Source: an uncultured Acetatifactor sp. (GTDB taxonomy: Bacteria > Bacillota > Clostridia > Lachnospirales > Lachnospiraceae). From it: a stretch of 64,000 bases of DNA. This document shows, one piece after another, positions 8,522 to 18,315 of the stretch. The first letter of the stretch is position 1, and each line of letters opens with the position of its first letter. The notes beneath the pieces are model-generated. The model was not told where the DNA came from. It was given only the letters and a program-made list of their open reading frames with translations, and ran no database searches. The position numbers and the translations under genes are program-made. The DNA lies in contig CAKSAN010000001.1 of NCBI GenBank assembly GCA_934436435.1, positions 186,001 to 250,000 on the forward strand, in the 5' to 3' direction.

Positions 8522-11179
8522 TTAACCGTTCCAGCGGTTCTTCAGTTTATTCTGCAAACGATACAGAGTATTCAGTGCATCCAGCGGTGTCAGCGTCGTT
8601 ACCTCGATCTCCATCAGTTCCTTCAGCACATCCTCATCAGTCACCGTGTCAAACAGAGACATCTGCGCCAGATCCACCTCATCGTATTTGGGCTGCTTTT
8701 TTGCTTTTCCCTCGCCCTTATTGTCAATGGCGATGCTCTGTACTTTTTCCGTGATGTCGTTGTCCGACAGCTGTTCCACGATCTCCTTTGCCCGGTCAAT
8801 GACCATATCCGGCACACCGGCCAGCTTGGCCACCTGAATACCGTAGCTCTTGTCCGCGCCGCCCTTTACGATCTTGCGCAGGAACACGATATCGTCGCCG
8901 CATTCCTTGACAGCAATGCAGTAGTTGTTCACATTGTTCATTTTGCCTTCCAGCTCGGTCAGCTCATGGTAATGAGTGGCAAACAGGGTCTTTGCTCCCA
9001 GAAGCTTTCGGTTGCTGATATGTTCGATCACTGCCCATGCGATGCTTAAGCCATCAAAGGTGGAAGTACCTCTGCCGATCTCATCCAGAATCAGCAGGCT
9101 CCTGGAAGTGGCATTTCGCAAAATATTCGCCACTTCGTTCATCTCCACCATGAAGGTGGACTGTCCGCTGGCCAGATCATCCGAAGCACCCACACGGGTG
9201 AAGATCCGGTCCACGATGCCGATGTTGGCACTTCTGGCAGGCACGAAGCAACCGATCTGCGCCATCAGCACGATCAAAGCCGTCTGACGCATATAGGTGG
9301 ATTTTCCTGCCATATTGGGGCCGGTGATAACGCTGATACAGTGGCTGCCGTTGTCCAGATAAGTGTCGTTGGCAATGAACATGTCATTGGTGATCATCTG
9401 TTCCACCACCGGATGTCTGCCATCCTTGATGTCAATGACACCTTTTTCATTTAACTTCGGGCGCACATAATGATTGCGTTCCGACACCAGAGACAGGGAG
9501 GCATAAACATCCAGCTTAGCCACTGCTTTTGCCGTATTCTGGATCCTCACCAGTTCCTGTGCAATGGTATCCCGGATCTTACAGAAGACATCGTATTCCA
9601 GTGTCTGAAGTTTGTCCTCCGCATTTAAAATAGTATCTTCCAGTTCCTTTAATCTCGGTGTGGTATACCGCTCCGCATTGGCAAGAGTCTGCTTGCGGAT
9701 ATAGTCCTCCGGCACCAGATCCTTGTAGGAATTGGTCACCTCAAAATAATAGCCGAATACTTTGTTATATTTGATCTTCAGATTTTTGATGCCGGTGCGC
9801 TCTCTGTCCTCTTCCTCCAGCTGTGCCAGCCATTGTTTTCCGTCGTGTTTGGCACTGCGAAGCCGGTCTATCGTTTCATCAAAACCGTCCTTGATCATTC
9901 CGCCCTCCCGGATGGACAGGGGAGGCTCGTCAATAATGGCTTCGTCGATCAGCCGATAAATATCTTCCAGACCGTCGATCTGCTCCCGGATCCCCGCAAG
10001 TTCCTCCTTCTGGAATGCCGACAGCACCGTCTTGATGGGCGGCAGCATCTGTAAGGAATTCCGGAAAGCAATCAGGTCTCTGGGGTTCGCCGTCTTATAA
10101 GTCACTTTGCTGAGCAATCGCTCCAGATCGTAAATGGGATTTAAGTATTCTCTGATCTCATCCCGGGAAATGGAATCCTGATTCAGCTCCTGAATGGCAT
10201 CCAGACGTTTCTCCATCTCTTCCTTTTCGATCAGAGGCTGTTCGATATAGCTTCGAAGCAATCTGGCTCCCATGGCTGTCTTGGTCTTGTCCAGTACCCA
10301 CAGAAGGGACCCACGCTTCTGCTTTTCTCTTAAGGTCTCCGTCAGCTCCAGATTTCTTCTCGTCGAACTGTCCAACAGCATGTATTTGCTGGTAAGATAC
10401 GGATAGATATGGGTAAAATGTTCCAGATCCGTCTTCTGGGTATCGTACAAATATTGCAGCAAGGCTCCGGCTGCCAGAAGTCCCGTGGGAAATTCCTCAA
10501 TGCCAAGGCCGATCAGGGTATTTACCTTAAAATGTTTCATAAGGATCCGTCGGCAGCCGTCATCGTCGAACATATGCGACTCCAGCGCATTGACGGAGAT
10601 ATGTAACCGGGACTTTAAGTCCGCCACATCATATCCACTGACCAGAAAGGCCTCGTTGCAGATGATCTCAGAGGGCTCGTATTTCATCAGTTCGTCATTC
10701 AGTTTCCGCAGATCTTCCACTTCGGTCACATAATAGTCGCCGGTGGTCACATCCGCTGCGGAAATGCCGATACCATCCGAAGTATAGGCTATACACATCA
10801 GGTAATTGTTCTTGCTGGCTTCCAACGATTGGACGTTTAAGTTCGTACCGGGAGTCACCACACGGATGACTTCCCTCTTCACCAGTCCCTTGGCAAGCTT
10901 GGGATCCTCCACCTGTTCGCAGATGGCCACTTTATAGCCGCGGCTGACCAGTTTGGTCAGATATCCCTCCACTGCATGATAGGGAATGCCGCACATGGGC
11001 GCACGTTCCTCCAGCCCGCAGCTTTTTCCGGTCAGTGCGATCTCCAGTTCTCTGGATGCCACGATAGCATCCTCAAAGAACATTTCATAAAAGTCTCCCA
11101 GACGATAAAAAAGGATGCAGTCTTTGTACTGCTCCTTGGTCTCCATATATTTTTGCATCATTGGTGTCAGTTCAGCCAT
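8522..11179 (-). CDS. mutS: DNA mismatch repair protein MutS
   Basis: The 885-residue mismatch sensor starts at MAELTPMMQKYMETKEQYKD (ATG 11177-11179, SD AGGAG 6 nt upstream); an in-frame upstream extension of 22 codons lacks family similarity. The mismatch-reading Phe-X-Glu motif is F30-Y31-E32. The ATPase has Walker A GPNMAGKST (about 620-628), Walker B LLILDEIGRGTST (about 696) and the ATHYHELTELE switch. The C-terminal tail includes a beta-clamp-like AQMSLFD peptide. It leads the long minus-strand block mutS-mutL-miaA and onward to mreBCD; a promoter-like pair lies at 11248-11276. Confidence 0.98.
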   Translation of the reverse strand: MAELTPMMQKYMETKEQYKDCILFYRLGDFYEMFFEDAIVASRELEIALTGKSCGLEERAPMCGIPYHAVEGYLTKLVSRGYKVAICEQVEDPKLAKGLVKREVIRVVTPGTNLNVQSLEASKNNYLMCIAYTSDGIGISAADVTTGDYYVTEVEDLRKLNDELMKYEPSEIICNEAFLVSGYDVADLKSRLHISVNALESHMFDDDGCRRILMKHFKVNTLIGLGIEEFPTGLLAAGALLQYLYDTQKTDLEHFTHIYPYLTSKYMLLDSSTRRNLELTETLREKQKRGSLLWVLDKTKTAMGARLLRSYIEQPLIEKEEMEKRLDAIQELNQDSISRDEIREYLNPIYDLERLLSKVTYKTANPRDLIAFRNSLQMLPPIKTVLSAFQKEELAGIREQIDGLEDIYRLIDEAIIDEPPLSIREGGMIKDGFDETIDRLRSAKHDGKQWLAQLEEEDRERTGIKNLKIKYNKVFGYYFEVTNSYKDLVPEDYIRKQTLANAERYTTPRLKELEDTILNAEDKLQTLEYDVFCKIRDTIAQELVRIQNTAKAVAKLDVYASLSLVSERNHYVRPKLNEKGVIDIKDGRHPVVEQMITNDMFIANDTYLDNGSHCISVITGPNMAGKSTYMRQTALIVLMAQIGCFVPARSANIGIVDRIFTRVGASDDLASGQSTFMVEMNEVANILRNATSRSLLILDEIGRGTSTFDGLSIAWAVIEHISNRKLLGAKTLFATHYHELTELEGKMNNVNNYCIAVKECGDDIVFLRKIVKGGADKSYGIQVAKLAGVPDMVIDRAKEIVEQLSDNDITEKVQSIAIDNKGEGKAKKQPKYDEVDLAQMSLFDTVTDEDVLKELMEIEVTTLTPLDALNTLYRLQNKLKNRWNG

Positions 11180-11247
11180 GATCTTCTCCTGTTCTGTAAA
11201 AGGATACACGACAAAGCGGACACGCAAAAACTTGCGCATCCGCATCT

Positions 11248-11276
11248 ATCTTAGCACAAAATATTGAGGTTGTAAA
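11248..11276 (-). promoter_or_regulatory. Promoter-like element before mutS
   Basis: Minus-strand TTTACA (11271-11276), 17-nt spacer and TAAGAT (11248-11253), about 70 nt before the mutS ATG. Confidence 0.55.
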
Positions 11277-11312
11277 TTAAAGAACCCGTCCACAAATGAT
11301 AGTTTTTGCCCC

Positions 11313-12962
11313 TTATCCCAGCCGTGCGGCACGCTCCAGCGCATCGTCGATATGGGCACATACATTCTCTCTGCCGACCTTGTCTAAGAACCCGCTCTTC
11401 TCCATGACATGCATGGGCTGTTCTCCTACGTGTGACAGGATGATCTGAATGTTTTTCTTCTTGCAGTCTGCATATAACTGTTCCAGATTGTGCATGGCGG
11501 TGGCATCGATGGCGCTCACGCTGCGCATACGCAGTACCAGACAGTTCATCTTCTCATCCAGTGTGATCTTCAGGATCTTGTCTGCTGCGCCGAAGAACAG
11601 AGGGCCGCTTACTTCGTAGACCATGGTGTTGTGAGGTACGACTCTTAAGGACAGGCTGTCCGCATCATCCTCATCGTCCACATATTTCCAGCCTTCCACT
11701 TCCGTCACGTCACTCATACGCTTCATGAACAGAATGGCTGCCAGCAGAATACCCACCTCAATGGCTACCACCAGATCAAACACAACGGTAAGTACAAAAG
11801 TGGTCACCAGTACGATGATGTCACTCTTGGGTGCGGTCTTGCAGAGTCCTACGAACTTCCGCCAGTCACACATATTGTAAGCCACCATGAACAGGATGGC
11901 TGCAATGGTAGGCATGGGAATCAGTGCCGCATAAGGCATCAGTACCACCAGGATCAAAAGCAGAGTCACGGAATGCACCATGCCGGCAATGGGAGTACGT
12001 CCGCCGTTTTTCACGTTGGCTGCGGTTCTGGCGATAGCTCCGGTGGCTGGGATTCCTCCGAACAGTGCGGAAGTGATGTTACCGGCACCCTGTGCGATCA
12101 GTTCCATATTGGAACGGTGTCTGCTGTTCACCATACTGTCTGCCACCACGCAGGAAAGCAGAGACTCGATGGCTGCCAGAATGGCAATGGTAAACGCATC
12201 CGGCAGGACATTCTGTACGGTTTTCAGACTGAAAGCCGGCAGGGAGATCGCCGGGAGCTTATTGGAGATCTCATACAGGTCGCCAATGGTGTTTACATTC
12301 ATATGAAGCAGTGCCACCATGGCGCTTCCCACCAGTACCGCGATCAGGGAAGGGGGAATCTTCTTGCAGAAGCCCGGCAGGTACTGCCATAAGATCAGGA
12401 TCAGCAGACTGATCACGCCCACCAGAAGTGCCTGTAAATTGGTGGTGGAAATAAACTGAAATACCGCCTTTAATTTATCCATGGTCTCGATCAGCGGCTC
12501 TTCACTGACAATGGTCAGCCCCAGAAAATCCTTGATCTGTCCGATAAAGATCGTCACAGCGATGCCTGAGGTAAAGCCTGTGGTAATGGTATAGGGAATA
12601 AATTTGATCAGATTGCCCAGTCGTAAGAAACCCATCAGGATCAGGATCACACCGGCCAGCAAAGTTGCAATGATCAGGCCATCCATGCCGTTCTTCGCCA
12701 CGATTCCGGCTACGATGGTGGCAAATGCCGCCGTCGGACCTGCGATCTGCACACGGCTTCCGCCCAAGAATGAGATCACAAAGCCTGCGGTAATAGCTGT
12801 GTAGATACCCTTTTCCGGAGTCACACCGGATGCCAGTGCCAGTGCAATGGATAAGGGCAGTGCAATGATCGCCACGATGATACCTGCGATCACGTCTTTT
12901 ACAAACTGTTCTTTCGTGTAGCTTTTCATCACAGAAAAAAGCTTCGGTTTTAGTTTTTCCAT
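11313..12962 (-). CDS. SulP-family anion transporter with STAS domain
   Basis: The 549-residue permease starts at MEKLKPKLFSVMKSYTKEQF (ATG 12960-12962; GAGGAG 6 nt upstream decides it over a more distal ATG). The N-terminal two thirds is a 10-14-segment membrane domain with the SulP pattern 'DVIAGIIVAIIALPLSIALALASGVTPEKGIYTA'. A cytoplasmic STAS domain occupies about residues 430-549 and contains VSAIDATAMHNLEQLY, the place of the conserved phosphorylatable motif. Members move sulfate, bicarbonate or dicarboxylates; the substrate cannot be read from sequence. It stands alone between mutS and miaB with a hairpin in its leader. Confidence 0.92.
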   Translation of the reverse strand: MEKLKPKLFSVMKSYTKEQFVKDVIAGIIVAIIALPLSIALALASGVTPEKGIYTAITAGFVISFLGGSRVQIAGPTAAFATIVAGIVAKNGMDGLIIATLLAGVILILMGFLRLGNLIKFIPYTITTGFTSGIAVTIFIGQIKDFLGLTIVSEEPLIETMDKLKAVFQFISTTNLQALLVGVISLLILILWQYLPGFCKKIPPSLIAVLVGSAMVALLHMNVNTIGDLYEISNKLPAISLPAFSLKTVQNVLPDAFTIAILAAIESLLSCVVADSMVNSRHRSNMELIAQGAGNITSALFGGIPATGAIARTAANVKNGGRTPIAGMVHSVTLLLILVVLMPYAALIPMPTIAAILFMVAYNMCDWRKFVGLCKTAPKSDIIVLVTTFVLTVVFDLVVAIEVGILLAAILFMKRMSDVTEVEGWKYVDDEDDADSLSLRVVPHNTMVYEVSGPLFFGAADKILKITLDEKMNCLVLRMRSVSAIDATAMHNLEQLYADCKKKNIQIILSHVGEQPMHVMEKSGFLDKVGRENVCAHIDDALERAARLG

Positions 12963-12997
12963 AATAATCTCCTCGCCTCGTAAATAGGGCATAAAAT

Positions 12998-13043
12998 AAG
13001 CCCGTGTGAAATTATAAAATTTTTATAAAATCACACGAGGCTT
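12998..13043 (-). terminator. Hairpin between miaB and the SulP gene
   Basis: Arms AAGCCCGTGTGA (12998-13009) and TCACACGAGGCTT (13031-13043) pair over 12 bp with one bulge, around an AT-only loop of about 21 nt. On the minus strand it follows the miaB stop by about 50 nt and precedes the SulP ribosome binding site by about 25 nt, with ATTTTAT after the stem. It may be the miaB terminator or a leader hairpin; the short U-run makes termination plausible but not certain. Confidence 0.6.
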
Positions 13044-13091
13044 ATCATATCTCTATTTCGTTTTCTTTGCAAGGTTTTTTTACAAATTGTT

Positions 13092-14507
13092 TCACGACTG
13101 AACTATATGTCCCATATAATAAAATCCATGGCATTCATCCAGAGACACGTTCACGATCCTGCCCACAAGGGAGGCATCTCCCGGGAAATGTACCAGTGTG
13201 TTGTTGGACATTCTTCCGGTGACCAGCGTGCTGTCGTTTTCGTTGATCTCCTCCACCAGCACATCCGCGATCTGTCCCTGATATCTGCCGACCTGTTCTC
13301 TGGCGGTCTCCTGCACCGTCTTGAGTACCCGGTCGAACTGCTCCTTCACCTGCGCTTCCGGCACCTGCTCCATGGCTGCCGCCGGGGTTCCGGTCCGTTT
13401 GGAATAGATAAAGGTAAACGCATTGTCATACTTCACGCGGCGGATCACGTCGATAGTCTCATCCACATCTTCCTTCGTCTCTCCCGGGAAGCCCACGATA
13501 ATATCCGTGGTAATAGCCATATCCGGGATCTCCCTACGGATCTTTTCCGCCAGTTCCAGATACTGTTCCTTGGTATAACGGCGGTTCATGGCCTTTAAGA
13601 TCTTCGTGGAACCGGACTGTAAAGGCAGATGCAGATGTCTGCATATCTTTTTCGAATGTTTCATTACCTCAATGAGTTCGTCCGACAGATCCTTGGGATG
13701 AGAAGTCATGAAACGGATCCGCTCCAGCCCCTCGATCTTCTCCACTTCCTGTAAAAGCTGTGCAAAAGTAATGGGCTCCTCCAGATTCTTGCCGTAGGAA
13801 TTCACGTTCTGACCCAGCAACATGATCTCTACCACGCCGTCCGCCACCAGTCCTTCGATCTCCCGGATGATATCCTTCGGATTACGGCTGCGTTCCCTGC
13901 CGCGGACATAAGGCACGATACAATAGCTGCAAAAATTATTGCAGCCGAACATGATATTGATGCCGGATTTGAAGGGATATTTTCTCTCAACGGGAAGATC
14001 TTCCACGATCTTGTCCGTATCCTTCCAGATATCGATGACCATACCCTCATTTTCAAACAGGGCGCACAACAGTTCTGCGAATTTAAAAATATTGTGGGTA
14101 CCGAAGATCAGATCCACAAAGCGGTAACTGGTCTTGATCTTCTCGATCACGGAAGGCTCCTGCATCATGCAGCCGCACAGTGCGATCTTCATGTGGGGAT
14201 TTTTCTTCTTGTAGCCGTTCAGTACCCCTAATCTTCCGTAGACACGCTGGTTGGCATTATCTCTTACCGTACAGGTATTGTAAATCACGAAGTCCGCATT
14301 TTCGTCCTCGATGATCTCATATCCTACCTTTTCCAGAATTCCCACCAGTTTCTCGGAATCTCTGGCGTTCATCTGGCACCCGAAGGTCGTCACGCAGCAG
14401 GTAGGCTTTCTGCCCAGTTCTTCACCAAGCTTTGCCACATAGCCGGAGGCCTTTTCCATAAAATAATATTGTCTCTCGGTTTCGTTCATTTGTGTTACAT
14501 TCGTCAT
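13092..14507 (-). CDS. miaB: tRNA-2-methylthio-N6-dimethylallyladenosine synthase MiaB
   Basis: The 471-residue radical SAM methylthiotransferase adds the 2-methylthio group to i6A37. The N-terminal domain holds the auxiliary-cluster cysteines C44 (TFGCQMN), C79 (YNTCTVRDNA) and C113 (CGCMMQ). The radical SAM motif is CNNFCSYC (C189, C193, C196), followed by VPYVRGRERSR, which is diagnostic for MiaB within the family. A C-terminal TRAM domain (about 400-470) binds tRNA. pepT lies 46 nt upstream in the same direction. SD (AAAGG) spacing to this ATG is long, about 13 nt, but later Met codons lack any SD. Confidence 0.97.
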   Translation of the reverse strand: MTNVTQMNETERQYYFMEKASGYVAKLGEELGRKPTCCVTTFGCQMNARDSEKLVGILEKVGYEIIEDENADFVIYNTCTVRDNANQRVYGRLGVLNGYKKKNPHMKIALCGCMMQEPSVIEKIKTSYRFVDLIFGTHNIFKFAELLCALFENEGMVIDIWKDTDKIVEDLPVERKYPFKSGINIMFGCNNFCSYCIVPYVRGRERSRNPKDIIREIEGLVADGVVEIMLLGQNVNSYGKNLEEPITFAQLLQEVEKIEGLERIRFMTSHPKDLSDELIEVMKHSKKICRHLHLPLQSGSTKILKAMNRRYTKEQYLELAEKIRREIPDMAITTDIIVGFPGETKEDVDETIDVIRRVKYDNAFTFIYSKRTGTPAAAMEQVPEAQVKEQFDRVLKTVQETAREQVGRYQGQIADVLVEEINENDSTLVTGRMSNNTLVHFPGDASLVGRIVNVSLDECHGFYYMGHIVQS

Positions 14508-14553
14508 ATAAAAAGTATTGCCTTTCCAAATCTCATTTCCGTTATTTTATATT

Positions 14554-15789
14554 TTAAGTTCTATCCGCATATTTTGCTGCAATGGCGATCAGAAGATGCG
14601 TAGTCTTCTCCATGGACTGTACGCAGGCATATTCATATCTGCCGTGGTAATTCTCCCCTCCGGTGCACAGATTCGGACAGGGCAGCCCCATGAAGGACAG
14701 TCTCGCACCGTCGGTACCGCCGCGGATCGGGGATATCTTCGGTGCGATTCCCAGCTCTTCCATGGCTGTCTTGGCATTGTCGATCAGGTGCATGTGCTGT
14801 TCCATAATCTCCCGCATATTATAATAAGAATCCTTCAGATCCACCACGACCGTACCTTCACCGTATTTCCGGTTCAGGAAACCGGCACAGGCTAAAAACA
14901 TTTCCTTTTTCTGTTCAAAGAGCTGTCTGTCGTGATCCCGGATAATATAATCCGCTGTGATCTCCTCCACATTGCCCTGTATGGCATCCAGATGGAAAAA
15001 TCCCTCATAGCCTTCGGTATACATGGGATTCTGCTCCACCGGCAGCAGGCTCTGAAATTCCTGTGCGATCAGAATGGCGTTCTTCATCTTGCCCTTGGCG
15101 GAACCGGGATGGACACTTCTGCCGTAGACATGGAGCTTTGCTCCGGCCGCATTAAAGTTCTCATATTCCAGTTCTCCCAGCGCACCGCCGTCCACGGTAT
15201 AAGCATAATCCGCGCCGAACAGTTTCACGTCAAAATAATCGGCTCCGGCGCCCACTTCCTCATCCGGGGTGAATCCGATGCGGATCTTACCGTGCTTTTT
15301 CTCCGGATGTTTTAACAAGGTCTCCGCCATGGTCATGATCTCCGCCACACCGGCCTTGTCATCCGCACCAAGCAGGGTCGTGCCGTCCGTTACGATCAGG
15401 TCCTGTCCCACATAATTTAACAGTTCGGGGAAATCCGCTGTCTTCATGACAATGTTCTCTGTCGTATTCAGCATAATATCTTTTCCGTCATAATTCTCCA
15501 CGATCCGGGGATTTACATTGGTATCCGTCACCGCCGGGGACGTGTCCATGTGGGAAATAAAGCCCAGTACCGGAGCCTGCTCACAGCCTGCGGATGCCGG
15601 GATCGTGGCATAGACATAACAATGCTCCTTGTCATAAGTGATCTCTGCGGCACCCATAGCCTCCAGTTCACTCACCAGCTGTTTTGCCAGATCATGCTGC
15701 TTCATGGTACTGGGGGTGGTGCTGCTTTCCTCTGAGGACTGGGTGTCAATCTTCACATATCGTAAAAAGTTCTCAATCGTCTTGTCCAT
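14554..15789 (-). CDS. pepT: Peptidase T (tripeptide aminopeptidase)
   Basis: The 411-residue M20B metallopeptidase releases the N-terminal residue of tripeptides in the cytosol. Zinc-ligand motifs are visible: [25 protein letters not shown] and [16 protein letters not shown], plus [22 protein letters not shown] near the C-terminus. The start [18 protein letters not shown] (ATG 15787-15789) has AGGAG 7 nt upstream; the open frame reaches 15903 but that part overlaps the AGCS gene and is not family-like. A promoter-like pair sits at 15823-15851, inside the end of the AGCS gene, so pepT-miaB may be transcribed separately. Confidence 0.97.
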   Translation of the reverse strand: MDKTIENFLRYVKIDTQSSEESSTTPSTMKQHDLAKQLVSELEAMGAAEITYDKEHCYVYATIPASAGCEQAPVLGFISHMDTSPAVTDTNVNPRIVENYDGKDIMLNTTENIVMKTADFPELLNYVGQDLIVTDGTTLLGADDKAGVAEIMTMAETLLKHPEKKHGKIRIGFTPDEEVGAGADYFDVKLFGADYAYTVDGGALGELEYENFNAAGAKLHVYGRSVHPGSAKGKMKNAILIAQEFQSLLPVEQNPMYTEGYEGFFHLDAIQGNVEEITADYIIRDHDRQLFEQKKEMFLACAGFLNRKYGEGTVVVDLKDSYYNMREIMEQHMHLIDNAKTAMEELGIAPKISPIRGGTDGARLSFMGLPCPNLCTGGENYHGRYEYACVQSMEKTTHLLIAIAAKYADRT

Positions 15790-15822
15790 AATATCACTCC
15801 TAACGTAAACTACAATATCAAA

Positions 15823-15851
15823 ATCATAACACGCAGCGAACGACCCTTCAA
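15823..15851 (-). promoter_or_regulatory. Promoter-like element before pepT
   Basis: On the minus strand, TTGAAG (15846-15851) and TATGAT (15823-15828) are separated by exactly 17 nt, about 30 nt before the pepT start. It overlaps the last codons of the AGCS symporter gene. Confidence 0.55.
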
Positions 15852-17281
15852 TCATTATTTTTACTTCCTGCCTGCTTTCCGATTTTGTATTCACGGATCT
15901 CACGGCAAATTCCCCGGGACAGTACCAGTACCGCCAGAAGATTCGGCACTGCCATCAGACCGTTGCAGATATCCGAGAAATCCCATACCGCTTCCAGCGA
16001 ACAGACCGCTCCCAGAAAGGTAACCAGTCCATAGCCCAGACGATACCACCCGGTCCGGTCACAATTGCCCGTCAGATATTCAAAGGCTTTCTCTCCCTGA
16101 TATTCCCAGGCAATGATTGTGGCAAATGCAAACAGTACGATGGAGATCGTAAGCATCCATTCCCCGACCCTGCCGAAGGTGCCGGAAAATATGGCGATCA
16201 TCAGCGCCGTTCCGTTCAAAAGCTCCCCCTGCGGGTCACACTGCCCCAGCATTCCGCTGGCTGCAATGGCAAGCCCCGTCAGAGAACAGATCACAATGGT
16301 GTCGATGAAGACTCCCGTCATGCTGATGTAGCCCTGCCGCACCGGATCTGACGTGTCTGCGGCAGCAGCGCTGATGCCTGCGGCACCTAACCCCGCTTCA
16401 TTGGAAAATACGCCCCGGGAGACACCGTAGCGCATTGCCAGCTTACCGGAACAGGCAACGCCATTCCCTAATGACCATAGAAATCCCATGGTTCCTCCTG
16501 CCATGGCTTCCGGGCAAAAGGCTCCCCACAGGATCTGTAAGATTCCCGCCGGAAGATTGTGCAAATGGGTAAAGATCACCATTCCCGTTCCAAACAGATA
16601 AAATACCGCCATACAGGGCACCAGATATTCTGTCACTCCGGCAATGGCTCCGATTCCCCCAAGGATCACCAGAATCGTAAGCAGACTTAACACCAGCCCC
16701 GTAACGGTCTGCTTTATATGAAAAGTCACTGCCAGAGCCTCCGCAATGGAATTTCCCTGTGTCATATTTCCCATGCCAAAAGATGCCAGCACCGCAAATG
16801 CCCCAAACAGCACCGCGAGGATCCAGCCCATTCTTTTTTGCGGAAACCCATTTTGCAGCACATACATTGGGCCGCCTACCGGTTCCCCTTTTTGATTTTT
16901 CACACGATACCGGACACACAGCGTGCTTTCCACCAGCTTGGTAGACAGACCGATGATCCCGGACACCAACATCCAGAACAGTGCTCCCGGTCCCCCCAGC
17001 ACCATGGCTGTCGCCACTCCTACAATGTTCCCGGTACCGATGGTTGCTGCCAGTTCTGTGGTCAGGGAGGAAAAAGAAGAGACACCTTTTCCCTCCGTTT
17101 TCTTCCGGCTCTGCGGCCGGAACACAAGTCCAAGCGCCGCCGGCAGATTTTTTAACGGCAGAAACCGTAAACTTATCATCAGATAACAGCCGGTCCCCAG
17201 CAATAAAAAAATAAGCCATGGGCCCCACAGGATCCGGTCTGCCTGCTGTAAAAAGCTTTTCATCCCTGTGATCATAAACAA
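15848..17281 (-). CDS. Alanine/glycine:cation symporter (AGCS family)
   Basis: The 477-residue polytopic protein has about ten membrane segments and the AGCS landmark [11 protein letters not shown] near residue 135, with [19 protein letters not shown] before it (helix break and sodium/substrate site) and [16 protein letters not shown] later. Members import alanine or glycine with Na+ (or H+). I use a TTG start at 17279-17281 because GGGGAG lies 6 nt before it; an ATG two codons later is equally possible in frame. It is 65 nt from the upstream unknown gene and partially overlaps the pepT promoter. No glycine riboswitch fits in the short leader. Confidence 0.92.
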   Translation of the reverse strand: MFMITGMKSFLQQADRILWGPWLIFLLLGTGCYLMISLRFLPLKNLPAALGLVFRPQSRKKTEGKGVSSFSSLTTELAATIGTGNIVGVATAMVLGGPGALFWMLVSGIIGLSTKLVESTLCVRYRVKNQKGEPVGGPMYVLQNGFPQKRMGWILAVLFGAFAVLASFGMGNMTQGNSIAEALAVTFHIKQTVTGLVLSLLTILVILGGIGAIAGVTEYLVPCMAVFYLFGTGMVIFTHLHNLPAGILQILWGAFCPEAMAGGTMGFLWSLGNGVACSGKLAMRYGVSRGVFSNEAGLGAAGISAAAADTSDPVRQGYISMTGVFIDTIVICSLTGLAIAASGMLGQCDPQGELLNGTALMIAIFSGTFGRVGEWMLTISIVLFAFATIIAWEYQGEKAFEYLTGNCDRTGWYRLGYGLVTFLGAVCSLEAVWDFSDICNGLMAVPNLLAVLVLSRGICREIREYKIGKQAGSKNND

Positions 17282-17346
17282 ACGTATCTCCCCGACTTAT
17301 TTTCTAAAATATATTCTTATTTTTACCGTTTTATACCGCTGCCCGG

Positions 17347-18315
17347 TTATTCACCGGATTCCTGTACCCTCTGCATATCCGGTAAAAACTCCGGAATTTT
17401 TTCTGCAATCTCCCGAATTCCGAATAGATATCCGATGCCTTTCTCCAGTTGTCCTTCGGAAGCATTCAGGAGTGTTGCGATCAGATGCAGCCTATGCTCT
17501 CCGTATTCCAGATAACACGTATACTCACCGTTGTCGCTTTCTCTGGTTGTCTGCTCCTTCGCTTCTATTTCAGCCTCTTTATCCCACATGATCTGTGCAT
17601 TGGTATCATAAGGCACCTCTCCTTCGATTTCAATATAGGTTCCGGAATTATAATCATGCAGATAGGACTGCATATAATCCGTGATAAAATAATAAGGGGC
17701 ATCCCCACCGATATCATCCCAGGTTACCGGTTCTGTCTCATCTTCCAGCACAACCTTCATGGCATAGAGTGTTCCGGTCTCGGAATCCACGACACACTCT
17801 ATATTGACTCCCGTAACCTCCCCTTCCTTCATTTGCATACAGATGTCATAGGCCATGATTGCAACTCCATCCGACAGCTTCTCATCATACAGAATATATC
17901 TTTTGATGGAAATGTTATCGGTATCTAAATTTTTGAAAAAATAATCCTCCGGGATCACTCCCATATCCTGAAAAGTGTAATTCCATTCCGAATTTAAGAT
18001 ATATTCATCCATCAGACTATATATTTCATCATCCGTTGACGCTTCGTAATTCTGTTCCGAGACATAGTACTGTTTTCCCGCAGCGATCCCGTCTGCCAGA
18101 TTCTGAAGCCTTTTCACCGTGTCCGTCTCATAGTCTTCCTTCCAGACTGCGTAGTCCGTTCCGGCGTTCGTCATACTGACTGACCGGGTCAATCTGCTTT
18201 CATCCTGTAATCGCAACAACAGTTCCGGTCCTGCGAACGCGAATACGATCAGCAGAGACAGTCCGCCTATACATAGCAGTAAATTCCGTTGGTTTCTTTT
18301 CCCTTGTTTTTTCAT
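17347..18315 (-). CDS. Membrane-anchored extracytoplasmic protein linked to a two-component system, family unknown
   Basis: I do not recognise this 322-residue protein. It has a basic N-terminus (MKKQGKRNQRN), one hydrophobic segment (about residues 12-30) with no lipobox cysteine, then a mainly acidic exported domain. That domain carries the segments 'YVSEQNYEASTDDEIYSLMDEY', 'DNISIKRYILYDE', 'ECVVDSETGTLYAMKV' and a C-terminal helix; the middle resembles a generic alpha/beta sensor domain but shows no named motif. Its start overlaps the histidine kinase stop by 4 nt, so it is the third gene of a response regulator-kinase-membrane protein operon. A sensory or accessory role is inferred only from that context. 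Confidence 0.6.
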   Translation of the reverse strand: MKKQGKRNQRNLLLCIGGLSLLIVFAFAGPELLLRLQDESRLTRSVSMTNAGTDYAVWKEDYETDTVKRLQNLADGIAAGKQYYVSEQNYEASTDDEIYSLMDEYILNSEWNYTFQDMGVIPEDYFFKNLDTDNISIKRYILYDEKLSDGVAIMAYDICMQMKEGEVTGVNIECVVDSETGTLYAMKVVLEDETEPVTWDDIGGDAPYYFITDYMQSYLHDYNSGTYIEIEGEVPYDTNAQIMWDKEAEIEAKEQTTRESDNGEYTCYLEYGEHRLHLIATLLNASEGQLEKGIGYLFGIREIAEKIPEFLPDMQRVQESGE

